Assembly: GCA_017889585.1 (NCBI GenBank)
Contig: JAGFZX010000014.1
Coordinates: 1 to 64,000, forward strand
Direction: 5' to 3'
Source of the DNA: Bacillota bacterium
GTDB lineage: Bacteria > Bacillota > Negativicutes > DSM-13327
Length of the DNA: 64,000 bases
Below the pieces are notes generated by a model that saw only the letters and a program-made list of their open reading frames with translations, had not been told where the DNA came from and ran no database searches. The stretch's first letter is position 1. The number at the start of each line of letters is the position of its first letter. This document shows, in pieces, positions 1 to 10,186 of the stretch. Both the position numbers and the translations under genes were made by a program.

Positions 1-1361
1 CTACTGCTCGATTACTTGATCAGCAAATTGAACAACGAGGCGTTGAAGTTGGTACTTATATTGCCGCACTCAGCAGTAATGATATTTTACTTGATGATCA
101 CTATGCTTTGTTTGATCGTATTAATAAAACAAAAACTAATACTGAAGATGTGCGTTATATTTTAATTACGGATTCTGCGGGTCGTATCTTAGCCAATACT
201 TTTGCTGGCAATCTGCCTAAAGGTTTGCCGGTAAATCCACTGTCCCAAAATAATACTTTTTTGTCTCCATATGTTAAAGCTAACATTATCAGTGGATATC
301 AGATCATCAAGTTTAATAGCAATGAAGGCCCTTTACGAGAAATTATTGTCCCTATCGAAAATGGTGCTATCGGTTTTGTCCGTGTTGGCATGCTGGAAAA
401 TAGTACTCAACAGTTATTGAATAAAAAACTAGATGAATTTTTTATTACCACTTTTTTAGTCTGCTTGTTAGCGATGATTGGCGCTACCCACCTAGCATAT
501 GTCATTATCAATCCCTTGCGCAGCCTGACTCGTGCAGCCGGACAAATTCAACAAGGTAATTTATCCGTACAGGCTGAAGTAAAAGTTGAAGATGAAGTCG
601 GTCAATTAGCCACAGTTTTTAATGAAATGGTTAATAGCCTACAAGAAAAGGATTTTGAGAATAACCGCCTGCTAAAAGAACTCAGAGCCAAAGAGGCAAT
701 GCGTACTATCCTGATAAATAAACTATTTACTATCCAAGAAGAAGAGCGGAAACGTATTTCTCGAGAACTGCATGATGAAACAAATCAATCCTTGGCCTCG
801 TTGCTTGCCTATATGAAAGTATTATTATCGAAGCTAACAGATGATAATCAAAGAGAACTCCTACTAGGTGCCCGAGATGTGGCTATTAATGTATTGGATG
901 GCTTACGCAAAATGGCGGTTGAACTTCGCCCACCAGTATTAGATGATCTAGGTATTACAGCAGCTATAGCTAAATATGTCAATAATTTCAGTACACAGCA
1001 ACACATTGCCGTATCATTTTCTGCCCCTGATGACAAATTGGTGATCAGTAATGAGATTTCATTGGCGTTATACCGCATTTTACAAGAAAGCCTTACTAAC
1101 ATTTCTAAACATGCCTGTGCCACTGAAGCTACTATTTCATTGATAAAATGCAGTGCTACAAATACCCTTACACTAATTATCGCTGACAATGGTTTAGGCC
1201 TCCGTTCAGGAGATTTAGAAATCGCCCGTAAAAATAATCGTCTCGGTGTCTATGGTATGAAAGAACGCGCAGAATTATTAGGTGGCAGTTTTAGCTTTCA
1301 TTCCATTAGTGGTCACGGCACAAAGATTACAGTAATATTACCCTTAACATGTTTGGAGTGA
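1..1361 (+). CDS. Sensor histidine kinase, NarL/LiaS type (5' end cut by window edge)
   Basis: The reading frame is open from base 3 with no start, so the N-terminus lies outside the window. About 452 residues are visible. Roughly the first 145 form an extracytoplasmic sensing region. A membrane segment follows at about 146-169 (FFITTFLVCLLAMIG), then a HAMP linker. A HisKA_3 dimerisation box carries the phospho-acceptor His near residue 257 in RELHDETNQS. The C-terminal HATPase has the DNGLGL and RLGVYGMKERAELLGG motifs. This is the HPK7 layout that pairs with LuxR-type regulators. The partner starts 7 bases downstream. Its position ahead of glpQ-glpT suggests phosphoester sensing, as in UhpB-UhpA, but the ligand is not shown. 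Confidence 0.9.
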   Translation, partial: TARLLDQQIEQRGVEVGTYIAALSSNDILLDDHYALFDRINKTKTNTEDVRYILITDSAGRILANTFAGNLPKGLPVNPLSQNNTFLSPYVKANIISGYQIIKFNSNEGPLREIIVPIENGAIGFVRVGMLENSTQQLLNKKLDEFFITTFLVCLLAMIGATHLAYVIINPLRSLTRAAGQIQQGNLSVQAEVKVEDEVGQLATVFNEMVNSLQEKDFENNRLLKELRAKEAMRTILINKLFTIQEEERKRISRELHDETNQSLASLLAYMKVLLSKLTDDNQRELLLGARDVAINVLDGLRKMAVELRPPVLDDLGITAAIAKYVNNFSTQQHIAVSFSAPDDKLVISNEISLALYRILQESLTNISKHACATEATISLIKCSATNTLTLIIADNGLGLRSGDLEIARKNNRLGVYGMKERAELLGGSFSFHSISGHGTKITVILPLTCLE

Positions 1362-1368
1362 ATATATA

Positions 1369-2034
1369 ATGAAGTCTAAGATTAAAATTATTTTGGCTGA
1401 TGACCATTCAGTTCTTAGAGTCGGACTAAAATTATTACTCAATAACGAAGCTGATTTTGCAGTAATCGGCGAGGCATCAGACGGACAAGAAGTTCTAAGC
1501 CTATTACGAACAACACCAGCCAATGTACTCATTATTGATTTATCAATGCCGAACATGGGTGGACTTGAATGTATAAAAGAAATTAAAAGTCGGGGTTATG
1601 ATATCAAAATTTTGGTACTTACCATGTATGATGATGAACAATATATTAAAGAGGCCATGCGTTCAGGCGCCCTAGGCTATGTAGAGAAACATGCTTTGGA
1701 TACTGAACTATTCATTGCGGTAAAAACAGTAGCAAATGGGCAGCGTTATTTAAATCCACATAACTCACAAATACTGTTAAACAGCTTATTAACTGATAGC
1801 CCCAAAGAAAACTCAGGTAATCCTTATACACTATTAAGCTCCCGAGAACGTGAAGTATTAAAACTCATCGTCAGAGGTCATTCTATGAGTCAAATCGGTA
1901 AACTCCTATGCCTGAGTGTAAAAACAGTCGATACCTATAAAACACGCATGATGGACAAACTAGGTTGCACAAAAAAGAGCCAATTGGTTGAATATGCACT
2001 TAAATATGGATTACTGCCTGTAAAAAGCGAGTAG
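1369..2034 (+). CDS. NarL/FixJ-family response regulator
   Basis: At 221 residues this is a standard two-domain regulator. The receiver domain has the acid pair D11-D12, the phospho-acceptor D57 in IIDLSMPNMGG and a conserved Lys in YVEKHA. A LuxR-type helix-turn-helix follows from about residue 155 (LSSREREVLKLIVRG, then LSVKTVDTYKTRMMDKL). It sits 7 bases after the sensor kinase and so is translated from the same transcript. A strong hairpin overlaps its stop codon and ends the operon. The adjoining glpQ-glpT genes are plausible targets. This is inferred from position and from the parallel with UhpA. Confidence 0.93.
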   Translation: MKSKIKIILADDHSVLRVGLKLLLNNEADFAVIGEASDGQEVLSLLRTTPANVLIIDLSMPNMGGLECIKEIKSRGYDIKILVLTMYDDEQYIKEAMRSGALGYVEKHALDTELFIAVKTVANGQRYLNPHNSQILLNSLLTDSPKENSGNPYTLLSSREREVLKLIVRGHSMSQIGKLLCLSVKTVDTYKTRMMDKLGCTKKSQLVEYALKYGLLPVKSE

Positions 2035-2057
2035 GGATTTTCCCTACTCACTTTTTT
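2029..2057 (+). terminator. Rho-independent terminator of the two-component operon
   Basis: An 8-bp inverted repeat (GAGTAGGG with CCCTACTC) is followed by a run of seven T. The left arm contains the stop codon of the response regulator. Confidence 0.88.
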
Positions 2058-2180
2058 TATCTTTTTATACTAAAAATTTCTATTTTATTGTTTTAGACAT
2101 GAATATAGATTTTTCGACAAATCGGTATATGCGTAAGTTTTTTTCCTACACAAAATCAAGTTATTTTTCTTACTAAAAAA

Positions 2181-2216
2181 TCAGCTATTTGCTGATACCT
2201 AAGTTGTCATTATAAT
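2181..2216 (+). promoter_or_regulatory. Candidate promoter and operator-like dyad upstream of glpQ
   Basis: TTGCTG at 2189-2194 and a perfect TATAAT at 2211-2216 are separated by 16 bp. A small dyad (TCAGC-tattt-GCTGA, 2181-2195) overlaps the -35 box and could be an operator. About 52 bases of leader would precede the glpQ start. The match is by eye only. Confidence 0.5.
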
Positions 2217-2268
2217 GAGATAATTTAACTATAGCTTTTTTTTCTACAATATAAAAGGAGAGTGCAGT

Positions 2269-3426
2269 ATGAAAAATAAGAAACAAGCTTGGAAACGTTT
2301 CCTATTAGCAGGACTAGCAGCTATCGTTTTAACAACAGGGGTAAATCTTATTGACATGCAAGCCGCACATGCAAAAGTAAATTTTGATGTATTTGACTTT
2401 GAAGCACATCGCGGTGGTCGTGATGCCCGTCCAGAAAACACTTTGATTTCATTCGCTTATGCCATGGAAATGGGTGCAACTACTCTAGAAATGGACATGC
2501 AAATGACAAAAGATGGCCGCATTGTCATTAGTCATAATCCCGTCATGAATCCAAATCTCGCCAAAGGTCCTGATGGACAATATGTAAAAGCAGGAGCTTA
2601 TGATCTTCGTACAATGACTCTAGATCAAATCAAGCAATTTGATGTTGGTACGATGAATCCAGCTGCTGGCGGTTATTATGACGGTCATGGCAAAACTCAA
2701 ATATCCGTACCTGGTACTAAAATGGCTACACTAGAAGAAGTTTTCGAATTAGCTAATTCTTATGGCAATGATAAAGTTATCTTTAATATTGAAACAAAAT
2801 CCTATGCCGATCCTTTAGATGCGAACTATAAAAACAATCCCGATCCAGTTGCATTTGTTAAAGCAGTTAATGCTATTGTCAAAAAATATAACATGGAAGA
2901 TCGCGTAACTCTTCAATCTTTTGATTGGAGAACATTAACAGCCATGAAAAAAATAAATCCTAATATTACTCTGGTCGCTTTATCTAGTGAACAAGAATCA
3001 TGGGGACGTCAAGATGGTTGCTACCTTAAGATATTTGATAAGAAAAATGCCTCTCCTTGGTTGGGTGGCTTAAACATTAATGACTTCAATGGTGACTATG
3101 TAAAAGCAGCGAAAGCAATCGGAGCTGATATCGTATCTCCATACTGGGAAGAATTATCCCCACAACTCGTTACTGAAGCACATACCCTCGGTATGAAAGT
3201 AGTTCCTTGGACTGTAAATACCGCTAAAGATATGGGTATGCTGATTGATATGGGTGTTGATGGTCTCATCACTGACAAGCCTTGGGTACTCAAAGAAGTA
3301 CTAACTACTAAAAGTATTGAAATGCGTCAGCCAACTGTAAACGAGAATAGCCCTTATCATACTGGTACTCATATTACTAATGTGGAAACAAAGAAACTTG
3401 CTAATGGCGGAGACGCTTCAGAATAA
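2269..3426 (+). CDS. glpQ: Secreted glycerophosphodiester phosphodiesterase (GlpQ)
   Basis: The enzyme hydrolyses glycerophosphodiesters to sn-glycerol 3-phosphate and an alcohol. The 385-residue protein begins with a signal peptide (basic MKNKKQAWKR, hydrophobic core, likely cleavage after AHA near residue 35). The GDPD TIM barrel starts with the catalytic AHRGG (His47) and RPENT (Glu56). A second catalytic His lies near residue 89 in ISHNP. The length fits the long periplasmic GlpQ class better than the short cytoplasmic UgpQ class. The start has a good site (AAAGGAGAG). The transporter gene follows 70 bases later, so hydrolysis and product uptake are coupled. Confidence 0.93.
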   Translation: MKNKKQAWKRFLLAGLAAIVLTTGVNLIDMQAAHAKVNFDVFDFEAHRGGRDARPENTLISFAYAMEMGATTLEMDMQMTKDGRIVISHNPVMNPNLAKGPDGQYVKAGAYDLRTMTLDQIKQFDVGTMNPAAGGYYDGHGKTQISVPGTKMATLEEVFELANSYGNDKVIFNIETKSYADPLDANYKNNPDPVAFVKAVNAIVKKYNMEDRVTLQSFDWRTLTAMKKINPNITLVALSSEQESWGRQDGCYLKIFDKKNASPWLGGLNINDFNGDYVKAAKAIGADIVSPYWEELSPQLVTEAHTLGMKVVPWTVNTAKDMGMLIDMGVDGLITDKPWVLKEVLTTKSIEMRQPTVNENSPYHTGTHITNVETKKLANGGDASE

Positions 3427-3496
3427 TTACAAATAAGTAATTATCTATATCCTATAGATATTTTATAAATTAATCAGTTAAAAGGAAGGTAGTAAA

Positions 3497-4840
3497 ATGT
3501 TACAAAGTATCAGTAAATTCATGATGACAGGTCCAGATAAGCCATTAATGAGTGGCGATCAAAGTACGATTGCAGCGGCTTTCAATAAAATACGCTGGCA
3601 AGTTTTCACATCTATCACTTTAGGTTATGCGCTATTTTACGTATTAAGACTTAGCTTCTCAGTTATCAAGAAGCCATTAATGGCAGCAGGTGTGCTAGAT
3701 GCTCAACAAATTGGTGTTATGGGATCTGTATTTTTTGCCACCTATGGTATCGGTAAGTTTACCAACAGCTTTTTAGCTGATAGAATGAATAATAAACGCT
3801 TTTTTGCAATGGGACTTTTTATGTCATCTATCATTAGCGTATGCATGGGTTTTGTTAATAGTTATGTTCCCCTAGTAGTCTTATGGGGACTCAATGGTTG
3901 GTTCCAGTCTTATGGTGCTGGTCCTTGTATTGTTTCTTTGAATCATTGGTTTAGTCAAAAAGAGCGGGGTACTTTCTATGGAGTTTGGTTTACCAGTCAT
4001 AATCTTGGTGCCGCCTTCACTTATATGGCAACTGCCGCAATTGTTGGGGCTTACAGCTGGCAAATGGGCTTTATCATGCCAGGTATCGTTTGTATGATCG
4101 GTTCTTTTATCATTTACTTCTTTATGTCTGATCGCCCTGAGACTCACGGTTTGCCAAATGTTGCTGACTTTAAAAATGATCATGGCGAAGTGGTTCAAAA
4201 AGATAAATCTGTTGCTAGTCTGCAATGGGACGTTGTAAAAAATCCTGCGGTCTGGATACTTGGTATGTCTAGCCTTTGTTGTTATATTGCTCGTTATGCC
4301 ATTGAAAGCTGGGGTATTATCTATTTAACAGAAGCAAAAGGCTATACAACAATGGGCGCAAGCGGTGTCTTGGGTGTTATGCAGTTTGCTGGAATTTTTG
4401 GTGCTCTCACTTGTGGTCTCGTATCTGATAAGTTCTTTAATCACAGACGTAATGTACCTGCTTTGATTTATGGTGTTTTATATGCTGCATCCATTGCTGC
4501 TTTCGTCTGGGCGCCTGCTAGTAAATTAATAGATATGGGCAGTATGGTTGTCTATGGCTTCACTATGGGAGCACTTGTTTGCTACCTTGGCGGTTTGATG
4601 GCTGTTGACATTTCTCCAAAACGTGCAACTGGTGCGGCCATGGGTATGATCGGCTTACTCAGTTATGGAGGTGCTGCTGCCCAGGAACTCGTCAGCGGTT
4701 ATTTGATTAAATCCCATATGACAATCGTTAACGGTAAAAAAGTCTATGATTTTGCTCTTGCTGCTGATTTTTGGGTAGGAGCTGCCGTAGCATCATTCGT
4801 ATTAGCAGCTTTGGTTTGGAATGTTAAAGCCAAAGACTAA
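3497..4840 (+). CDS. glpT: Organophosphate:phosphate antiporter, GlpT/UhpT family
   Basis: This is a 447-residue major-facilitator protein with about twelve membrane helices. The family signature is clear: NGWFQSYGAGPC followed by HWFSQKERG, matching the NGWFQGMGWPPC region of GlpT. The substrate-binding arginine positions are kept (FYVLRLSF and IARYAIESW), but the Lys that follows the first Arg in E. coli GlpT is Leu here, so specificity could differ. Adjacency to glpQ argues for glycerol-3-phosphate import in exchange for phosphate. UhpT-like hexose phosphate transport is the alternative. A strong terminator follows at once. Confidence 0.85.
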   Translation: MLQSISKFMMTGPDKPLMSGDQSTIAAAFNKIRWQVFTSITLGYALFYVLRLSFSVIKKPLMAAGVLDAQQIGVMGSVFFATYGIGKFTNSFLADRMNNKRFFAMGLFMSSIISVCMGFVNSYVPLVVLWGLNGWFQSYGAGPCIVSLNHWFSQKERGTFYGVWFTSHNLGAAFTYMATAAIVGAYSWQMGFIMPGIVCMIGSFIIYFFMSDRPETHGLPNVADFKNDHGEVVQKDKSVASLQWDVVKNPAVWILGMSSLCCYIARYAIESWGIIYLTEAKGYTTMGASGVLGVMQFAGIFGALTCGLVSDKFFNHRRNVPALIYGVLYAASIAAFVWAPASKLIDMGSMVVYGFTMGALVCYLGGLMAVDISPKRATGAAMGMIGLLSYGGAAAQELVSGYLIKSHMTIVNGKKVYDFALAADFWVGAAVASFVLAALVWNVKAKD

Positions 4841-4856
4841 TCATAACTAAAATAAC

Positions 4857-4904
4857 AAGGACCATGATTTCGAATGAAATTCGAAATCATGGTCCTTATT
4901 TTAT
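4857..4904 (+). terminator. Terminator after glpT
   Basis: A perfect inverted repeat of about 19 bp per arm (AAGGACCATGATTTCGAAT and its complement) runs from 4857 to 4897 and is followed by ATTTTAT. It closes the glpQ-glpT unit. Confidence 0.85.
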
Positions 4905-5045
4905 GGCAGTGAATAATAAAAAAATATAAACATATTCCTGCGAAACTCTTGTAATTTATAGAAATCTTGGAGTAAAATTACTATAAAAATATATCTGAGG
5001 TGATTAAAAATAACTAAACTTTTAAAAAATACTCTCATACTTTCC

Positions 5046-6623
5046 ATGATGATCTGTATTAATTTAATTATTTTAACTGTATCTACAGCAGCCAATGAGA
5101 TCACTTATATCATCAATGGTACTATCACTACCGATGATACTAGACAGCCTGATGATGACTTCAAAAAACTGGAGGCTCATAATACTTGGTTTAATCACTA
5201 TACAGATTTCGCCAATGGCTATAGTATAATTTACCCCATCCACATGAAAGCAGATGTCTCACTCTCACCTATCCGTACATTATTCGCAGATGATCAGACA
5301 ACCATTGAAATCTATTATGATAATTTTACTAATACAGCTTCAAATGCTATTGATTACATACATTACGGTAATCGCTTTATTAGTAATACCAGAGACCATA
5401 CTATTGAGGAAAATAAAACAATATGGATCAATAATCATAAAGTACATTTACTAAAATGGACCAGGCGACAACTATCCAGAATACCGAATGATAAAAACCA
5501 CTACGTCAGCGCGGAAATTGTCAAAAATAACTATGAAGTATATACTATTTTTATTAAATCCAGCCAGGCTATTGAAAATGAGCTGGATATTATCAATAGC
5601 TTTACTTTCCTTGACAGGCAAGGGACAGCTCATATTAAAAAGCCTGATGGCCATTCCCTGACACAAATGAACCAAGAAACACAAGCTTTTTGGCATAAAT
5701 ATTTTTCCAAAAATAGCCCCCTACAATGGGGTGTATTTGAGCCTTCAGCCCCTGAAACTCTGGAAGATTTGACAGTATTAGAAGATAAGGTTGGATCGAA
5801 GCTGTCATTTCTTATCCGCTATCAGACACTAGATGAACAATTCCCACTCTATGGATTACAACAAGCCTATGAAAATCATAAATATGTAGAACTTACTCTG
5901 CAGACAATTCGTCCTGGAATGATTGATGCACTTTCAACCAATAACCAAGACAATAATGCCAGTGTCATCTATGATATTCTAGACGGTCAATATGATAACT
6001 ATTTGCATGAATATGCTCAGCAACTTAAATCTTTTGGTCATCCTGTACTCTTTCGCTTGAACAACGAAATGAATGGGGACTGGTGCTGGTATTCAGCATA
6101 CTATACTGCTAAAGATGCTGAGCTCTATAAAGCATTATGGATCTATATTCATACTATTTTTGCACAACATAATGTGGATAACGTGATTTGGATATGGAAT
6201 CCCCACGATGTTTCTAAACCAGACTTTAAATGGAATCATTATATGACATATTATCCTGGTGATGAGTATGTTGATGTCATAGGACTGACAGGCTACAACA
6301 CTGGTACATATTTTCCTGGAGAACAGTGGCGTGGTTTTGATAACATTTATCAGACTATATATGCTGAGTACAATGAGCTATTTCCAAAACCATTTATGAT
6401 TAGCGAATTTGGTTCAAATTCAGTTGGTGGTGATAAAGCACAATGGATTAACGCCATGTTTGATACTATCAAGCAGTTTAGCAATATTAAAGTAGCCATC
6501 TGGTGGAGCGGTATTGATTATGATAAAAACGGTAATCCTGGCCGCATTTACTTGATGGATGAGGATGAAAAGATTATTGATACATTCCGTTCTCGGCTAA
6601 AAGAATTTAAACTCGCTAAATAG
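5046..6623 (+). CDS. Secreted GH26-type glycoside hydrolase (beta-mannanase-like)
   Basis: The last 300 residues form a GH26-like barrel. The likely acid/base is Glu341 in RLNNEMNGDWCWY and the likely nucleophile is Glu454 in MISEFGSN, with aromatic subsite motifs WIWNPHD and WWSGID between or after them. The first 200 residues are a separate beta-rich region without an obvious match. The ATG at 5046 has no ribosome site. The frame is open upstream to 5004, and GAGGTG at 4997-5002 sits 7 bases before an ATA codon at 5010. Starting there adds ITKLLKNTLILS and completes a signal peptide. The substrate could be a beta-mannan or related beta-glycan. It stands alone between two terminators. Confidence 0.8.
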   Translation: MMICINLIILTVSTAANEITYIINGTITTDDTRQPDDDFKKLEAHNTWFNHYTDFANGYSIIYPIHMKADVSLSPIRTLFADDQTTIEIYYDNFTNTASNAIDYIHYGNRFISNTRDHTIEENKTIWINNHKVHLLKWTRRQLSRIPNDKNHYVSAEIVKNNYEVYTIFIKSSQAIENELDIINSFTFLDRQGTAHIKKPDGHSLTQMNQETQAFWHKYFSKNSPLQWGVFEPSAPETLEDLTVLEDKVGSKLSFLIRYQTLDEQFPLYGLQQAYENHKYVELTLQTIRPGMIDALSTNNQDNNASVIYDILDGQYDNYLHEYAQQLKSFGHPVLFRLNNEMNGDWCWYSAYYTAKDAELYKALWIYIHTIFAQHNVDNVIWIWNPHDVSKPDFKWNHYMTYYPGDEYVDVIGLTGYNTGTYFPGEQWRGFDNIYQTIYAEYNELFPKPFMISEFGSNSVGGDKAQWINAMFDTIKQFSNIKVAIWWSGIDYDKNGNPGRIYLMDEDEKIIDTFRSRLKEFKLAK

Positions 6624-6646
6624 GAAAATTAACTAAAGATAATATA

Positions 6647-6686
6647 AAAAACGACAGAATGGTTTTATCCCATTCTGTCGTTTTAA
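6647..6686. terminator. Bidirectional terminator between the GH26 gene and gyrA
   Basis: AAAACGACAGAATGG and its complement form a perfect hairpin with flanking A and T runs, so it can work for both converging genes. Confidence 0.88.
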
Positions 6687-6712
6687 CGCCATACATTTTT
6701 ATAAAATATAGA

Positions 6713-9148
6713 TCAATCAGTATCCGATTTTTTCTCAACGGCAGCCAGAGCCACAACTTTGTCATTAGCACCAGTTTTCATTAATTTTACGCCTTGGGTA
6801 TTGCGGCTGATGATGGAGATATCATCAATATCAATACGAATAACAATACCATCACTACTAATCAGCATAAGTTCCTGACCAGGACGAACGATCTTAATAC
6901 CAACAACCTGACCTGTTTTATCAGTAACCTTAAGATTAATAACCCCTTTACCGCCACGTTTTTGATCGCGGTATTCAGTAACTGCTGTCCGTTTTCCATA
7001 ACCTTCCTCAGTTACTGTCAATACTTCACCATCTTTTTTCAGAGTATCCATGTCAACGACACTATCACCATCATGTAAATTAATACCTTTTACGCCACGT
7101 GCTGTACGTCCCATATGACGAACATCGGTCTCTGGGAAATAGATAGCCAAACCATCACGTGTACCCATGAGAACATGTTGCTCACCATTTGTCAATTTAA
7201 CACCGATCAAATCATCATCTTCATCTAAAGAAATAGCAATTAAACCTGTTTTCCGAGCTGTATTAAATTCCATTAACTCTGTTTTCTTTACGATACCTTT
7301 TTTAGTGGCCATAAATAAATAGCGAGTATTAGAAAACGCTTTAATCGGAATAACAGCAGTAATCCGCTCTTTTCCCTCTAGGGGCAGAAGATTGACAATG
7401 GATGTGCCTTTTGACGTGCGGCTGGCTTCAGGTATTTCATACCCCATAAGCCTATATACTCTTCCTCTATTGGTAAAAAACAAAATATGATGATGTGTAG
7501 TCGTTATAAATAAATGTTCCACAAAATCTTCTTCTTTGGTGCCCATACCTGCTACGCCACGACCACCACGTTTCTGATTACGATATGTATCAACAGGCAG
7601 ACGCTTAATGTAACTAGAATGAGTAAGAGTCAGCACAATATCTTCTTCGGCAATTAAATCGCCAACTGCCATATTGGATGTATCTGTCGTAATAATCGTT
7701 CGGCGATCATCACCAAAACGCTTTCTCACATCTAATAATTCTTCTTTGATAATATTCAAAACTTTTTGATCATCCATTAATACAGATTCCAACCATTCAA
7801 TTAGGGCTAAAAGCTCTCTATATTCATTCTCAATTTTTTCCCGCTCTAGTCCAGTCAAACGCTGCAAGCGCAGATCTAAAATAGCCTGAGCTTGTTTTTC
7901 ACTTAAATTAAAGCCATCCATCAAAGCCTTACGAGCAATATCTGTGGTATTAGATGCACGAATCGTCTTAATAACCTCATCAATATGATCAAGGGCTATT
8001 TTGAGGCCTTCCAAAATATGTGCTCTAGCTTTTGCTTTTGCTAATTCATACCGGGTGCGTCGTACAATAACTTCCTTCTGATGTTCAAGATAATAATACA
8101 GTACTTCTCGCAAGTTAAGCACCTGGGGACGTGAATCAACTAACGCCAGCATAATAATGCCAAAACTGTCCTGTAACTGGGTATGCTTAAATAATTGATT
8201 TAAAATAACTTCGGCATTGGCATCTCTTCTAAGTTCTATCACAATACGCATACCATTGCGATCACTTTCATCCCGAAGATCTGTAATACCATCAATTAGT
8301 TTATCCCGTACCAGTTCGGCAATTTTTTCAACAAGTCTGGCCTTATTAACCTGATAAGGAATTTCACTTACTATAATTCTTGGTTTGCCATTAGCCATTT
8401 TATCAATGCGTGTTTGGGCGCGCATTTTCACAACACCGCGGCCGGTAGTATAGGCTGACCGAATACCTTCATCACCTAAAATGAGGCCACCTGTAGGAAA
8501 ATCAGGCCCTTTAATAGCCGTCATCAATTCCGGAATGGTTACTTCAGCATTATCAATCATCATAATTGTGGCATCAACAACTTCCCGCAAATTGTGGGGA
8601 GGGATATTAGTAGCCATACCTACTGCAATACCAGCTGATCCGTTTACCAAAAGATTAGGGATCTTAGATGGCAGTACTGTAGGCTCTTCTAATGATTCAT
8701 CATAGTTTGGTCTAAAATCGACTGTCTCTTTTTCAATATCAGCGAGCATTGCTTCAGCCACTCTTGACATTCTAACCTCAGTATAACGCATGGCTGCCGC
8801 TGAATCACCATCAACAGAACCAAAGTTTCCATGCCCGTCCACCATTAAATATCTGATAGAAAAATTCTGAGCCAAACGTACAATCGCATCATACACTGAA
8901 CTATCACCATGAGGATGATACTTACCAAGCACTTCACCGACAATACGTGCCGATTTTTTATACGGTTTATTGGATGCCATCCCAGCTTCATGCATTGCAT
9001 ATAAAATACGACGATGCACTGGTTTTAAGCCATCACGCACATCAGGCAGTGCACGCATGACAATAACACTCATGGCATAATCAATATAAGAACTCTTCAT
9101 TTCCTGTTCGATACTTCTCGGTAATACTTTACCTAACCCAAAATCCAC
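6713..9148 (-). CDS. gyrA: DNA gyrase subunit A
   Basis: The 811-residue GyrA breaks and rejoins DNA to introduce negative supercoils together with GyrB. The catalytic tyrosine is Tyr122 in [10 protein letters not shown]. The quinolone-determining segment reads [10 protein letters not shown] with Ser83 and Asp87, which are the drug-susceptible residues. The C-terminal beta-pinwheel carries the GyrA box QKRGGRG, needed for DNA wrapping. In most Firmicutes gyrA follows gyrB directly. Here gyrB ends at 32383, so about 23 kb separates them. gyrA therefore needs its own promoter in the 340-base upstream gap. Confidence 0.98.
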   Translation of the reverse strand: MDFGLGKVLPRSIEQEMKSSYIDYAMSVIVMRALPDVRDGLKPVHRRILYAMHEAGMASNKPYKKSARIVGEVLGKYHPHGDSSVYDAIVRLAQNFSIRYLMVDGHGNFGSVDGDSAAAMRYTEVRMSRVAEAMLADIEKETVDFRPNYDESLEEPTVLPSKIPNLLVNGSAGIAVGMATNIPPHNLREVVDATIMMIDNAEVTIPELMTAIKGPDFPTGGLILGDEGIRSAYTTGRGVVKMRAQTRIDKMANGKPRIIVSEIPYQVNKARLVEKIAELVRDKLIDGITDLRDESDRNGMRIVIELRRDANAEVILNQLFKHTQLQDSFGIIMLALVDSRPQVLNLREVLYYYLEHQKEVIVRRTRYELAKAKARAHILEGLKIALDHIDEVIKTIRASNTTDIARKALMDGFNLSEKQAQAILDLRLQRLTGLEREKIENEYRELLALIEWLESVLMDDQKVLNIIKEELLDVRKRFGDDRRTIITTDTSNMAVGDLIAEEDIVLTLTHSSYIKRLPVDTYRNQKRGGRGVAGMGTKEEDFVEHLFITTTHHHILFFTNRGRVYRLMGYEIPEASRTSKGTSIVNLLPLEGKERITAVIPIKAFSNTRYLFMATKKGIVKKTELMEFNTARKTGLIAISLDEDDDLIGVKLTNGEQHVLMGTRDGLAIYFPETDVRHMGRTARGVKGINLHDGDSVVDMDTLKKDGEVLTVTEEGYGKRTAVTEYRDQKRGGKGVINLKVTDKTGQVVGIKIVRPGQELMLISSDGIVIRIDIDDISIISRNTQGVKLMKTGANDKVVALAAVEKKSDTD

Positions 9149-9488
9149 ATTCTCACCTCAAAAACACAATTAAAAATTGTGATAATACTCTCACTTATTT
9201 TTAAGTAACAATTCACATTCTTGATCTCTTTGTTATACATAAATAGCATTATCAAATAACATCTTTACATTAATGCGGCGTGTTTTTTTGAAACACGCTC
9301 TATTATTGTAATTAATATCATTTAATTGCTAATTATTTATTATAACATATAAATTGATGATATGAAAAAAATCCTTTTAAAATACTCTACTAATAATATA
9401 AATTTCCTTTGGTCACCAAAAATACGCCTACTCCATATATTAATTCAGGCAGAACTCTTTACCACTCACCCACAGGAGGCTGGAATAA
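9149..9488. other. Intergenic region between divergent gyrA and ytaF
   Basis: This 340-base AT-rich gap holds the promoters of both genes. Two inverted repeats are visible. CACAATT-aaa-AATTGTG (9165-9181) lies close to the gyrA start, in its leader. GCGTGTTT with AAACACGC (9278-9298) forms a small hairpin. The ytaF ribosome site CAGGAGG lies at the right edge. No gene or RNA family was recognised. Confidence 0.5.
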
Positions 9489-10127
9489 ATGAATTTGTTT
9501 TATGTCTTGTTACTAGGCTTTGCCGTAAGTATAGACGGCTTTATTGCCGGTATTGCTTATGGCCTCAAAAACATTTATATTCCACTTACTTCACTACTCA
9601 TTGTCTGTATAACTACAATTATATGTACAGGTGCAGCCATGTCAATCGCCTATATTCTAGGATCGCTTATCAATACACAACTGGCCATGTTATTAGGTGC
9701 ATTATTACTTATCATGATTGGTCTATTCAGCCTATTTCAAGAATATCTTATTAAAGATGCCAATAATTATATCACAAATGAAGGAGTCATCTCCCCTAAG
9801 TTGACCTTTTCAATTGGCCGTTTAGTGATTAATATTATGGCTGATCCAGAAAAGGCTGATGTTGATCAATCACAACGTATCAATCCCTTAGAAGCCTTAT
9901 TTCTCGGATTGGCTCTCGGCGTAGATAATATGGTAGCTACTTTCGCGGTTGCCTTAATGGAACCTTTACCCCTTTATACACCACTTATTATGGGATTGAT
10001 TCAAATCATAGTTATTACTGCAGGTATCTATACTTCTAAACATTTTATTTCTGATAAACTTAAACAACGCTTTCCCTACTTACCAGGCATTATCTTAATT
10101 GTATTAGGTTTAATTAGACTGTGGTAA
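9489..10127 (+). CDS. ytaF: YtaF-family sporulation membrane protein (MntP-like)
   Basis: This is a 212-residue integral membrane protein with about six helices, related to the MntP manganese exporter fold. The two MntP-type repeats are seen as GFAVSIDGFIAGIAYG near the N-terminus and GLALGVDNMVATFAVAL at about residues 138-155, each with a membrane-buried Asp. The cytoplasmic loop between the halves is long. This fits YtaF of spore-formers rather than MntP. The start has CAGGAGG 7-8 bases upstream. Its role in sporulation is poorly defined, and metal-ion transport is only an inference from the fold. Confidence 0.85.
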   Translation: MNLFYVLLLGFAVSIDGFIAGIAYGLKNIYIPLTSLLIVCITTIICTGAAMSIAYILGSLINTQLAMLLGALLLIMIGLFSLFQEYLIKDANNYITNEGVISPKLTFSIGRLVINIMADPEKADVDQSQRINPLEALFLGLALGVDNMVATFAVALMEPLPLYTPLIMGLIQIIVITAGIYTSKHFISDKLKQRFPYLPGIILIVLGLIRLW

Positions 10128-10186
10128 GACGAGTAAACCCTTATCCTACTACTTATTTATATCTTGTCCAACTATAAGTTCTATTA

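Noticed and set aside
9362-9754. 130-residue plus-strand reading frame overlapping ytaF
   Set aside because: It lacks a ribosome site and family match. The ytaF frame has both.
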